Shown one piece after another: positions 55,089-63,425 of a DNA stretch of 64,000 nucleotides. Source of the stretch: Candidatus Falkowiibacteriota bacterium. Its GTDB lineage: Bacteria > Patescibacteriota > Patescibacteriia > JACRDY01. Every line of letters begins with the position of its first letter. Position 1 is the stretch's first letter. Location: NCBI GenBank assembly GCA_016218485.1, contig JACRDY010000059.1:16641-80640 (forward strand). The letters run 5' to 3'. A program made the translations under genes and the position numbers. The notes below the pieces were generated by a model. It saw only the letters and a program-made list of their open reading frames with translations, was not told the origin of the DNA and ran no database searches.

Positions 55089-56729
55089 ATGCCAACCTGT
55101 AAACAATGCACCACCGACTTTCCCATCACCGACGCAGACAAAACGTTCTACGCTAAGATTAGCGTACCCGAGCCGACGCGCTGTCCGGACTGCCGGCAGC
55201 AGCGACGGTTGTCGTGGGTCAATGAAATGAATCTATATCCCCGTCAGTGCGACCTATCAGGTAAAAATATTATTTCGTCATGTCGGCCGGATAGCGGCTT
55301 GATTATTTATGATACTCACCGGTGGTGGGGTGACGGCTGGGAAGGTCTGAATTTTGGGGTTGAGTATAATGAGGGTCAAAAATTTTTTGATCAATTTTTT
55401 GCATTACATAAGACCGTACCCCATCCAGCGCTCAACGTTACCTATGGCACGTTGATTGACAGCGAGTACGTGAATTACTGTGGTCATACCAAAAGTAGCT
55501 ACCTGATATTTGACAGTGACTACGATGAGGATTGCTATTACTGCTATTCAGTTAATAATTCTAAAGACCTGGTTGATTGTTTAAAAATGCAGCGTTCTGA
55601 ATTGTGCTATAGCTGTATTGACTGCGATGAATGTTTTAACTTGTTTTACTCTCAAGATTGTTTGCGCTGTTCCGAGAGTTATTGGTTAAAAAACTGTTAC
55701 AACTGCGTCAATTGTTTTGGCTGCGTGAATGCGCGGAATCAGAAGTATTGTTGGTTCAACGAACAATTAACGCCGGAAGAATATCAACGTCGTTTAGCCG
55801 GAGCTACCATCAGCAGCCGTCAGGCGGTTAGACAGTGGCAGACGAAGTATGCGGATTTTAGATTGCAGTATCCCTGTATTTACCAGCACGGGATCAAAAA
55901 TGACGGCTGTACCGGCGATTACCTGAAAAACACCAATCAAGTCGCTGATTCGTATGATTGCTGGGAGGCGCAGAATTGCCGCTACTGTTACGCGATTTAT
56001 TTTTCCTCAAAAGATATGTATGACGTTTTCCAGTGGGGGAATTGTCAGCTGATGTATGAAGGCGTGGTGGTGGGGGAGAATGATTATAACTGCAAATTTT
56101 GTTTCCAATGCTATAACAGCTGTCAAAACCTAGAATACTGTTTTGAGAGTCATGGCTGCAAAAACTGCTTTGGCTGTGTTGGCTTAAAGAAAAAAGAATT
56201 TTGCATTCTTAATAAACAGTATACCGAACCGGAGTACTTACGATTACGGGAACAGATTATTCAGAAAATGAAAGCCGATGGTGAATATGGCGAGTTTTTC
56301 CCGGCGGCATATTCTCCGTTTGGTTATAATGAAACGACGGCCCGGTTTTACTATCCGTTGTCGCGCGAGCAGGCGCTGGAACGTGGCTGGCGCTGGTTTG
56401 ATCAAGAGGAAAAGAACGTTGATCATAAAGCACCGCCGGATGATTTGGGAATGGTGACCGAGGATATATTGAGAGAAACGTACGTCTGCGCCTGTGGCAA
56501 GTCGTTCAAAATTATTCCCCAGGAATGGAAATTTTATCAGAATTTAAAAATCCCTCTGCCCGATCAATGTTACATCTGCCGTCATCAGGATAGACTACGG
56601 CAGCGCAACCCGCAGCATCTCTGGCCGCGTCAGTGTGCCAAATGTCAGAAAGACATGCAGACGACATATGCTCCGGACCGGCCGGAAATAGTCTACTGTC
56701 GTGAATGTTTCCGCGAGGCAGTGTATTAG
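55089..56729 (+). CDS. Cys-rich multi-zinc-ribbon protein, array member 6
   Basis: 546 residues (MPTCKQCTTDFPITDADKTF). The 5' end is nearly identical in DNA to members 3 and 5. The second ribbon is reduced (CDLSGKN, and YDTHRWW in place of YCxDCWW). The aromatic block is WWGDGWEGLNFGVEYNEGQK. The core carries CYYCYSVNNSKDLVDC, CSCIDCDECFNLFYSQDCL-type pairs, CVNCFGCVNARNQKYCWFNE, and the second module CKNCFGCVGLKKKEFCILNK. It then has SPFGYNETTARFYYPLSREQ and C-terminal ribbons CACGKSFKIIPQEWKFYQ and CYICRHQDRL. The extreme C-terminus is VYCRECFREAVY, unlike the near-constant CEECYQKEIY of the others. This is the final copy, followed by a different spacer and a bidirectional terminator. Confidence 0.85.
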   Translation: MPTCKQCTTDFPITDADKTFYAKISVPEPTRCPDCRQQRRLSWVNEMNLYPRQCDLSGKNIISSCRPDSGLIIYDTHRWWGDGWEGLNFGVEYNEGQKFFDQFFALHKTVPHPALNVTYGTLIDSEYVNYCGHTKSSYLIFDSDYDEDCYYCYSVNNSKDLVDCLKMQRSELCYSCIDCDECFNLFYSQDCLRCSESYWLKNCYNCVNCFGCVNARNQKYCWFNEQLTPEEYQRRLAGATISSRQAVRQWQTKYADFRLQYPCIYQHGIKNDGCTGDYLKNTNQVADSYDCWEAQNCRYCYAIYFSSKDMYDVFQWGNCQLMYEGVVVGENDYNCKFCFQCYNSCQNLEYCFESHGCKNCFGCVGLKKKEFCILNKQYTEPEYLRLREQIIQKMKADGEYGEFFPAAYSPFGYNETTARFYYPLSREQALERGWRWFDQEEKNVDHKAPPDDLGMVTEDILRETYVCACGKSFKIIPQEWKFYQNLKIPLPDQCYICRHQDRLRQRNPQHLWPRQCAKCQKDMQTTYAPDRPEIVYCRECFREAVY

Positions 56730-56793
56730 ACACAGATTACACAGATAATCACAACTGGCACAGATCCGTGTGATCTGTGTAATCTGTGTCTAA
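56730..56793. repeat. Word palindrome, 'gacacagattacacaga' type
   Basis: ACACAGATTACACAGAT faces ATCTGTGTAATCTGTGT around a GCACAGATCCGTGTGA centre. Confidence 0.85.
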
Positions 56794-56853
56794 AAAAAAG
56801 AGCCGGCGGACGCGCCAGGCGAGGTGGATACTTCGCGCGTCCGTCGGTTTTTT
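56792..56853. terminator. Bidirectional terminator between the array and the small zinc-ribbon gene
   Basis: CCGGCGGACGCGC (56803-56815) pairs with GCGCGTCCGTCGG (56835-56847), with A-run on the left and T-run on the right. It serves the array (plus) and the minus-strand gene. Confidence 0.85.
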
Positions 56854-57145
56854 AGTGCAGTAGCGGAGTGTCGCTGCTGGCTCCGCAGTCGTGGATGACG
56901 GGACCCGGAGCATCGTCAGCGGTGAAGCTGACATTACAGATGTTGCAATACCATCGCGTGCCGCCTTCACCGACCACGGCCATCCGTGTTTTGGCTGGCG
57001 GCGTCGCCGCCGGTGCGGTGGTGGCGAATGCGGTTGTTGTCAGTACTGTGTGGCATTCCGGGCAGCGTCCGGTACTGGCGGACGGATCACCGTGCCAGCC
57101 GCACCCCGCACAAGTCGTATACTGTCTGGCTTGCATCCCAGGCAT
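56852..57145 (-). CDS. Small two-ribbon zinc protein
   Basis: 97 residues, start ATG (57143-57145) with AGGAGGGG just upstream on the minus strand. The first ribbon is CAGCGWHGDPS...CPEC (residues 12-31), then an Ala/Thr/Pro-rich linker (TTTAFATTAPAATPPAKT), and the second is WYCNICNVSF...HDCG. It is not an array member by sequence, but it is another cysteine-based metal protein convergent with it, sharing the bidirectional terminator. Function unknown; nucleic-acid or protein binding is possible. Confidence 0.8.
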   Translation of the reverse strand: MPGMQARQYTTCAGCGWHGDPSASTGRCPECHTVLTTTAFATTAPAATPPAKTRMAVVGEGGTRWYCNICNVSFTADDAPGPVIHDCGASSDTPLLH

Positions 57146-57256
57146 TGTCCCCTCCTATGGTTTGAGGATGTCTATAGGGTACAGGGATTTTTTCTTTTTG
57201 TCAAAGGTATTTAAAAGGTATTTAAAATCCACATTATTTTCGGGGGACGAATTTTG

Positions 57257-57265
57257 TGCTATACT
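57257..57265 (+). promoter_or_regulatory. Extended -10 promoter of eno
   Basis: TGC-TATACT, preceded by TTTG and no clear -35. The leader of about 160 bases contains the word palindrome at 57298-57431. Confidence 0.55.
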
Positions 57266-57297
57266 GTGTTTACCGATATATCAATAATTAAAGAGGT

Positions 57298-57431
57298 ATT
57301 TAGATATTAGAAATTAGATATTGGAAATTAAAGACTCTACTTTTCTGGTTAACCGGGGTTTTAAAATCTTGGTTAAGAAAGACATTGCTGACAAACAATT
57401 TCCAATATCTAATTTCCAATTTCTATTTTTT
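57298..57431. repeat. Word palindrome, 'agatattggaaatt' type with 'ggttaaccggggttttaaaa' centre
   Basis: ATATTAGAAATTAGATATTG words face CCAATATCTAATTTCCAATT. The centre GGTTAACCGGGGTTTTAAAA resembles the hairpins at 3016-3088. It ends at the eno ATG. Confidence 0.85.
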
Positions 57432-58691
57432 ATGAAAATAAAACAAATCCGCGCTCGTGAGATTCTTGATTCTCGCGGCGACCCGACCGTTGAGGTCGAG
57501 GTAGTGTTGAGGAACGGCATTCGGGTGAAAGCTTCAGTACCCTCCGGCGCTTCCACGGGCGCGCATGAGGCTTGGGAGTTCCGTGACGGCGACAAGAAAC
57601 GGTACGGTGGTAAGGGTGTGTTGAAAGCGGTACGAAACGTCAATGACAAAATCGCGCCGATGCTTCTGGGCCAGCGTGCCAATAAGCAGTCGTACCTGGA
57701 TGAACTGATGATTAAGTTGGACGGCACCAAGAACAAGCAGAATCTCGGCGCTAATGCCATTCTCGGTGTGTCACTGGCAGTTGCCCGCGCCGCCGCGGCG
57801 AGTAAAGGCTGGCCTTTGTATAAATACCTCCGGACGTTGTCGTCGCTGGAACTGATGCGCTACCAGCTGCCCATGCCGATGTTTAATATTTTTAACGGCG
57901 GTAAGCACGCCGACACCAATCTTGATTTCCAGGAATTCATGATCATCCCGAAAGGGCTGAACGGCAGCTTCGCGGAAAAAGTTCGGGCGGGCGCGGAAGT
58001 CTTTCATGCGCTTGGTAAAGTGCTCTTGGCCAACGGCAAAGATACCGATGTGGGGAATGAGGGCGGGTACGCGCCGGATATTCACCTGACGACTGACGCC
58101 ATCAAGTATATTCTGACGGCGATTACCAAAGCCGGATACAATAAGGGTAAACAGCAGATTTTTCTCGGCACTGACGTGGGCGCGTCCGAGCTCTACCGCA
58201 AGAGCCAAAAAGAGTATCATTTTCAGCTCGGGGTTCATCGCCTCAACCGTCAGCAGATGATTGACGAGTTTGCCGAATGGCTGACTAAGTATCCATTCTG
58301 TTCCATTGAAGACCCGCTGGATCAGGATGATTGGCTCGGCTGGCAGCAAATCACCAAACAGCTGGGCAGAAAGGTGATGCTGGTGGGCGATGATCTGTTT
58401 GTTACCAATGTCGATCGTTTAACCATAGGTATTAGTAAAAATGCGGGCAATGCCGTTTTGGTCAAGCTCAATCAAGTCGGCAGCCTGTCTGAAACCCTGC
58501 GCTGTATTGAGCTGGCTAAGGCGCATCGCTACAATGTGGTGATTTCGCACCGCTCTGGTGAAACATCCGATGATTTTATCGCTGATCTGGCCGTGGCGGT
58601 CAATGCCGAGTATATCAAGTCAGGGTCGCTGTCCCGCGGCGAGCGTCTGGCCAAGTATAATCGGCTGATGGAAATTGAGAGAGAAATTTAA
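57432..58691 (+). CDS. eno: Enolase
   Basis: Converts 2-phosphoglycerate to phosphoenolpyruvate. 419 residues from ATG 57432 (MKIKQIRAREILDSRGDPTV). The upstream open frame is repeat words and was rejected. Family landmarks: SVPSGASTGAHEAWE, NAILGVSLAVARAAAA, PMPMFNIFNGGKHADTNLDF, NEGGYAPDI, then the metal-binding and catalytic segments FCSIEDPLDQDDW and VGDDLFVTN, VLVKLNQVGSLSET, and ISHRSGETSDDFIADLAVA. It forms a glycolytic run with the two gpmI genes downstream. Confidence 0.97.
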   Translation: MKIKQIRAREILDSRGDPTVEVEVVLRNGIRVKASVPSGASTGAHEAWEFRDGDKKRYGGKGVLKAVRNVNDKIAPMLLGQRANKQSYLDELMIKLDGTKNKQNLGANAILGVSLAVARAAAASKGWPLYKYLRTLSSLELMRYQLPMPMFNIFNGGKHADTNLDFQEFMIIPKGLNGSFAEKVRAGAEVFHALGKVLLANGKDTDVGNEGGYAPDIHLTTDAIKYILTAITKAGYNKGKQQIFLGTDVGASELYRKSQKEYHFQLGVHRLNRQQMIDEFAEWLTKYPFCSIEDPLDQDDWLGWQQITKQLGRKVMLVGDDLFVTNVDRLTIGISKNAGNAVLVKLNQVGSLSETLRCIELAKAHRYNVVISHRSGETSDDFIADLAVAVNAEYIKSGSLSRGERLAKYNRLMEIEREI

Positions 58692-58779
58692 GATTGCAGA
58701 TTTCAGATTGCAGATTGGTATAGTAGTAACGTTACGTACCAACCCAATCTGCAATCTGAAATCTGCAATCTGAAATCTA
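58692..58779. repeat. Word palindrome, 'cagatttcagattgcag' type, copy 1
   Basis: AGATTTCAGATTGCAGATTG faces CAATCTGCAATCTGAAATCT around a TAGTAACGTTACGTACC centre. Nearly identical to 63327-63421. Confidence 0.88.
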
Positions 58780-58781
58780 CT

Positions 58782-60329
58782 ATGTCCCACACTTTCCAGC
58801 CCACTGTCCTCTGCATCCTTGATGGTTTTGGCGTGGCCAAGCCGTCAAAGGCGAATGCCGTGACGCGCGCCAAGATGCCGGTCTATACCGCATTATGGAA
58901 AAAATATCCGCATACGGTCCTGCAAGCGTCGGGGAAGTATGTTGGTTTGCCACCGCGCCAGGCGGGCAACTCTGAAGCGGGGCACATGAATATCGGCGCT
59001 GGCCGCGTCGTCCAGCAAGACGCGGTTCGCATCAGCCAGAGTATCGTTGATGGAACGTTCTTTAAAAATTCTGCCTTCCTGGGCGCGGTCAAGCACATCA
59101 AGCGGTACGGGTCACACCTGCATCTGATGGGACTGCTCTGTGACGATCAGTCGGCGCACGCCTACCCGGAACACCTGCAGGCGCTGCTGGAGTTTTACCG
59201 CCGGCACGGCGTTGATCGGATATTCTTGCATCTCTTTACCGACGGCCGTGATTCACCGCCGTACGTGGCGATCAAACTTTTGCGTAAGCTCAAGCGAACA
59301 TTTAAAAACGGCGAGATTGTGGCCACCATCATGGGGCGGTTCTATGCTATGGACCGCAAGAAAGCCTGGGCGCGTACCGCCGCGGCGTATAACGCTATTG
59401 TGCTGGGGCAGGGGTACCGCGTGGATAATTCCGAGGATGCCATCTTGCACGCCTATGGCCGCAAAGAGAGCGATGAATTCATCCCGCCGTCGGTGGTGTA
59501 CTATCAGGGCAAAGCCGGCGGTATTGTCAGAGATAATGATGCCTTGATTTTTTTCAATCTGCGGTCTGACCGCGCGCGGCAGCTCTGCAAGCCGTTTGTC
59601 CAGAAAGATTTTGAAGAACGCGGCGGGTGGCGCCGCAAGAAGGTTCTAGAAAATTTATATTTTGTAGCCCTGACTGACTTCGGGCCTGACCTGGACATGG
59701 TGATGACCGCGTACCTTTCTATTAATCTCATCGGTACTCTGCCTATGGCGTTGAGCAGTCGCCGGCAGCTCTATATTGCCGAGGCGGAAAAGTACGCCCA
59801 CGTGACTTACTTCATCAACGGCGGCTATGCTGATCCGGTCGCCGGTGAAGACCGTATCCGCGTTCCGTCCGTGGCGGTGGATCATTACGAGACCAGGCCG
59901 GCCATGAGCGCGCGGCAGATTACCCGCGCGGTACTGACTTCACTCAAACAGCGGCGACACCAGTTTATTACTTTGAATTTTGCGAACCCCGATGTTTTAG
60001 CGCATTCCGGAGATATGGCGGCGACGATCAAGGGTTTGGCCGTGGTAGATGAGTGTCTGGGCCAGATTTGGTCGGCGGTTCATCAGCACAATGGTCGTTT
60101 GATCGTTACCGCTGATCATGGGAACTGTGACGCTATGCTGGATGCCAAGACCGGCGAGATTATTACCGAGCACAGCCAAGCGCCAGTGCCGTTCCTTTTA
60201 GCCAGTGAAGATTGGCGCCGGAGACGGCTTCGCTCACGCGGATGTCTGGCCAATATCGCGCCGACAATTTTAGAAATAATGCAGGTCAAACAACCGCGGC
60301 AGATGAAGGGGAAGAGTTTGATTCATTAA
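58782..60329 (+). CDS. gpmI: 2,3-bisphosphoglycerate-independent phosphoglycerate mutase, copy 1
   Basis: Interconverts 3- and 2-phosphoglycerate with two Mn ions. 515 residues. The alkaline-phosphatase-like core has CILDGFG near the start and the phosphorylated Ser64 in AGNSEAGHMNIGAGRV. The inserted phosphotransferase domain includes HLFTDGRDSPPYVAIKLL and GRFYAMDRKKAW. The C-terminal metal site is LIVTADHGNCDAML with EHSQAPVPFLL. It lacks part of the final segment seen in copy 2 but is complete for the family. The C-terminal region has unusual substitutions (HGNCDAM for HGNAExM). Confidence 0.94.
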   Translation: MSHTFQPTVLCILDGFGVAKPSKANAVTRAKMPVYTALWKKYPHTVLQASGKYVGLPPRQAGNSEAGHMNIGAGRVVQQDAVRISQSIVDGTFFKNSAFLGAVKHIKRYGSHLHLMGLLCDDQSAHAYPEHLQALLEFYRRHGVDRIFLHLFTDGRDSPPYVAIKLLRKLKRTFKNGEIVATIMGRFYAMDRKKAWARTAAAYNAIVLGQGYRVDNSEDAILHAYGRKESDEFIPPSVVYYQGKAGGIVRDNDALIFFNLRSDRARQLCKPFVQKDFEERGGWRRKKVLENLYFVALTDFGPDLDMVMTAYLSINLIGTLPMALSSRRQLYIAEAEKYAHVTYFINGGYADPVAGEDRIRVPSVAVDHYETRPAMSARQITRAVLTSLKQRRHQFITLNFANPDVLAHSGDMAATIKGLAVVDECLGQIWSAVHQHNGRLIVTADHGNCDAMLDAKTGEIITEHSQAPVPFLLASEDWRRRRLRSRGCLANIAPTILEIMQVKQPRQMKGKSLIH

Positions 60330-60423
60330 AACATTAAAACATTAAAACACTAGAACACAAGAACATTAAAACAAATGCGAATAATAAGGCGTGTTTTTAT
60401 GTTCTAGTGTTTTAATGTTTTCA
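60330..60423. repeat. Word palindrome, 'aaaacattaaaacact' type
   Basis: AAAACATTAAAACACTAGAA faces TTCTAGTGTTTTAATGTTTT between the two gpmI genes. Confidence 0.85.
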
Positions 60424-60430
60424 TGATTCT

Positions 60431-62014
60431 ATGTCTAAAAACAGACCAAAACCCGTAGTGCTGGTAGTCTTGGACGGCTGGGGTGTGGCGCCGCCCGGGG
60501 ACGGCAACGCCATCAGTCAAGCCAAAACGCCGGTGATGAACAAACTGATCACGACCTATCCGGCGATGACGCTCGGCGCGGCTTCCGCTGAAGTGGGTTT
60601 GAATTTTGGCGAGATCGGCAATTCCGAAGTCGGCCATTTGACCATCGGCGCCGGCCGGGTGTTGTACGAAAATTTGCCGCGTATTTCTCGGGCGATTACC
60701 GATAAATCATTCTTCAGTAATGAGACGCTGCGTAAAGTCATGAAACACGCCAAAGACAAAGAATCAAAACTACACCTCATCGGTCTCACCTCGGACGGCG
60801 GTGTGCACGGACACATTGATCACCTCCTGGCGCTCTTGGAGATGGCCAAGAAAGAGAAGGTCAAGCGGGTGTATATTCACGCTATTCTTGATGGCCGTGA
60901 CACGTTGCCGAGCGTGGCCGACAGCTACATTAAAACCGTTCAGGAGAAAATAGACAAACTAAACCTCGGCGCCATGGCCAGTCTGTCGGGGCGATACTAT
61001 GCTATGGACCGGGATAATCGCTGGGATCGCACGGAGCAGGCGTACCGCGCCATGGCTGAAGGGCAGAGCGCTGAAATGTTTGATGACCCGCGTGAAGCGA
61101 TCAAGCAGTCATATAAGAAAAAAGTGCTGGATGAAGAATTCCTGCCGACGGTGATCACCGAGCACGGCGCGCCGGTGGCGACTATTGATGACGGTGACGC
61201 GGTTATCTTTTTCAATTTTCGCTCGGACAGAGCGCGCCAGCTGACCAAGGCTTTCGTCTTGCCGGATTTTGATAAATTCAAACGTCAGTATTTACCCAAT
61301 TTATTTTTCGTCACCATGATGGAGTATGAAAAAGATCTGCCGGTGGAGGTGGCTTTCCCGCCCCATATCGTTGATGAGCCGCTGGCTGCAGTCATTGCTG
61401 CGGCGGGACTTAAACAGCTCCATATCGCCGAGACTGAGAAGTACGCACACGTTACGTTCTTCTTTAATGGTTTAAAAGATGTTAAGTATAAGGGTGAAGA
61501 TCAGGTGGTGGTGCCGTCGCCCCCAGTCGCCTCATACGACAAAGCGCCGGAAATGAGCGCTGGCAAAATCACCGAGCGGGCCCTCAAAGAGATTAAGGCC
61601 GATACCTATGATTTTATTTTGATCAATTTCGCCAACGCGGATATGGTCGCCCACACCGCCAAGATCAAGCCGACCATTAAGGGAATGGAGTTTGTTGACC
61701 ACTGTCTTGGGCAGATTATTGATCTGGTGCTCGCCAAAGACGGCGTGGTGTTCGTGACCGCTGACCATGGCAATGCCGAGGAGATGATCAACCTGCAAAC
61801 CGGGGAAGCGCTCAAGGATCACAGCACCAATCCCGTGCCTTTCATCGCGGTGGGTAAAGTCTGGGAAGGTCAGACCGGTAATCTCCCCGAAGGGGTGGGG
61901 CCGGATCTGTCGCTGGTGCCGCCGGGGGGGATTTTGTCTGATGTGGCGCCGACCGTTTTGCAAGCCTTGAACATTAAAGCGCCGAAAGAAATGACCGGCG
62001 CGCCGTTGATTTAG
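60431..62014 (+). CDS. gpmI: 2,3-bisphosphoglycerate-independent phosphoglycerate mutase, copy 2
   Basis: 527 residues, the more canonical copy. LVVLDGWGVAPPGDGNAI opens the metal site; Ser65 lies in IGNSEVGHLTIGAGRV. HAILDGRDTLPSVADSYI and SGRYYAMDRDNRWDRTEQAY mark the transferase domain. VVFVTADHGNAEEMIN and LKDHSTNPVPFI mark the C-terminal metal site. The two copies have clearly diverged, so the duplication is old or one was acquired. mutM starts 11 bp downstream and may be co-transcribed. Confidence 0.96.
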   Translation: MSKNRPKPVVLVVLDGWGVAPPGDGNAISQAKTPVMNKLITTYPAMTLGAASAEVGLNFGEIGNSEVGHLTIGAGRVLYENLPRISRAITDKSFFSNETLRKVMKHAKDKESKLHLIGLTSDGGVHGHIDHLLALLEMAKKEKVKRVYIHAILDGRDTLPSVADSYIKTVQEKIDKLNLGAMASLSGRYYAMDRDNRWDRTEQAYRAMAEGQSAEMFDDPREAIKQSYKKKVLDEEFLPTVITEHGAPVATIDDGDAVIFFNFRSDRARQLTKAFVLPDFDKFKRQYLPNLFFVTMMEYEKDLPVEVAFPPHIVDEPLAAVIAAAGLKQLHIAETEKYAHVTFFFNGLKDVKYKGEDQVVVPSPPVASYDKAPEMSAGKITERALKEIKADTYDFILINFANADMVAHTAKIKPTIKGMEFVDHCLGQIIDLVLAKDGVVFVTADHGNAEEMINLQTGEALKDHSTNPVPFIAVGKVWEGQTGNLPEGVGPDLSLVPPGGILSDVAPTVLQALNIKAPKEMTGAPLI

Positions 62015-62024
62015 CTCCTACCCT

Positions 62025-62891
62025 ATGCCGGAATTACCAGAAGTAGAAACCATTGTCCGGGAGTTGAACAAAAAAGTCACTCGCAAAAAAATTATTGCGC
62101 TCGCCGTGACGGCGCCGAAGATGGTTAATCTGCCGGTCAGAGGTTTACGTCAAAGGCTTGTCGGCAGTACAATCAAAAAAGTTTCCCGGCGGGCTAAGAT
62201 GATTATCATGGAGTTGGCGAACCGCCGGTATATCCTCATCCATCTCAAAATGACCGGCCAGCTGATTTACCGAGGAGGGAAGGGTCGGATCGGCGCGGTC
62301 GGCGGTCACCCAATCGTTAATGGTTTAAAAAATTTGCCGAACAGCTTTACCCGGATTATCATAATATTTGCTGATGGTTCAGTACTTTTTTTCAATGACC
62401 TGCGCAAATTTGGCTGGGCTCGGCTCGTTGATCAGAAACATTTAGATGGCGTGCTCGCTGAATACGGCATTGAACCGTTCACGGCCGCCTGGACACTCAA
62501 AAATTTCCAGGCCGCGCTGGGTCGGTATCCGCGGCGTAAGATTAAACAGCTCTTGCTGGACCAGGGCGTGATCGCGGGAGTAGGGAATATCTACGCCGAT
62601 GAAGCGTGCTTCTCTGCTCGCATCAGGCCAATGCGTCAAACGGGTAGTTTGCGCGCCGCCGAAGTTACGGCGCTGTATCGTGCTATACCGAAAATACTGC
62701 ACCGTTCCATCAGCCACGGCGGCACGTCGGCCGATCAGTATGTGCGCACGGACGGCAGCCAGGGCGGTTTCATGCCTTATTTACAAGTGTACGGCCGTGG
62801 CGGGCAGCCGTGCAAAAAGTGCAAAACCAAAATTACAAAAATACAGCTCAATGGGCGCGGTACCCATTACTGTACTCACTGTCAGCGGTAG
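62025..62891 (+). CDS. mutM: Formamidopyrimidine-DNA glycosylase
   Basis: Excises 8-oxoguanine and cuts the abasic site. 288 residues. The N-terminal MPELPEVETIVREL supplies the catalytic Pro2 and Glu3; the conserved Lys lies in LIHLKMTGQLI. The helix-two-turn-helix segment KIKQLLLDQGVIAGVGNIYA contains the Asn of the family. The zinc finger is complete: CKKCKTKITKIQLNGRGTHY then CTHC. Follows gpmI by 11 bp and is convergent with the PAP2-like gene one base away. Confidence 0.97.
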   Translation: MPELPEVETIVRELNKKVTRKKIIALAVTAPKMVNLPVRGLRQRLVGSTIKKVSRRAKMIIMELANRRYILIHLKMTGQLIYRGGKGRIGAVGGHPIVNGLKNLPNSFTRIIIIFADGSVLFFNDLRKFGWARLVDQKHLDGVLAEYGIEPFTAAWTLKNFQAALGRYPRRKIKQLLLDQGVIAGVGNIYADEACFSARIRPMRQTGSLRAAEVTALYRAIPKILHRSISHGGTSADQYVRTDGSQGGFMPYLQVYGRGGQPCKKCKTKITKIQLNGRGTHYCTHCQR

Positions 62892-62892
62892 T

Positions 62893-63324
62893 TTAGAATA
62901 GGAGGAAGTGACCAATAATGATGGTCAGGATGCCGACCAGCGCGCCAGCGGCGGCTTGCCATGGGGTGTGACCGATGGTGTCGTCAAAGTGATCCAGTCG
63001 CGTTTGCTGAGCGGTCGGGAGGAGCGCGCTCAAGGTATTGATGGCGCGCGCGTGTTTGTCCATGTCGCGCCGGTAGCCGGTAGCGTCACGGATGATGAGG
63101 ATGGTGACAATCAGGGCGATGGCAAACGTGGTGGAGGCCAGACCGTCGGTGATGGCGACTTCAGTCAGCAGCCCAAAAATAAAGGCTGCGTGCGCCGAGG
63201 GCATACCGCCATATTTTTTTACCACGTGCCAAGAGAATGTTCCCCGCGCCAGCTCAATGATTATTTTTATCAATTGTGCTACAATGCCGGCAATGATAGG
63301 GAGGAGGAAAGTCCAGTATGTCAT
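62893..63324 (-). CDS. Divergent PAP2 family (DUF212) membrane protein
   Basis: 143 residues from ATG (63322-63324, MTYWTFLLPIIAGIVAQLIK); the further-upstream start was rejected because it lies in repeat words. The family signature KYGGMPSAHAAFIFGLLTEV is clear, followed by two or three membrane helices (FAIALIVTILIIRDATGYRR) and HTPWQAAAGALVGILTIIIG. Related to acid phosphatase/vanadium haloperoxidase proteins and to B. subtilis YuiD. A role in lipid-phosphate turnover is plausible. It is next to uppP, itself an undecaprenyl-diphosphate phosphatase. Confidence 0.9.
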   Translation of the reverse strand: MTYWTFLLPIIAGIVAQLIKIIIELARGTFSWHVVKKYGGMPSAHAAFIFGLLTEVAITDGLASTTFAIALIVTILIIRDATGYRRDMDKHARAINTLSALLPTAQQTRLDHFDDTIGHTPWQAAAGALVGILTIIIGHFLLF

Positions 63325-63326
63325 AG

Positions 63327-63421
63327 GATTGCAGATTGTAGATTTCAGATTGCAGATTTGTATAGTAGTAACGTTACGTGCCAGCCCAATCTGCAATCTG
63401 AAATCTACAATCTTAAATTAT
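63327..63421. repeat. Word palindrome, 'cagatttcagattgcag' type, copy 2
   Basis: Matches 58692-58779 over most of its length, including the central TAGTAACGTTACGTGCC; it separates the divergent PAP2-like gene and uppP. Confidence 0.88.
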
Positions 63422-63425
63422 CAGC

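Noticed and set aside
57321..57431. Longer enolase start
   Set aside because: The extra 37 residues are encoded by the word palindrome and precede the conserved enolase N-terminus.
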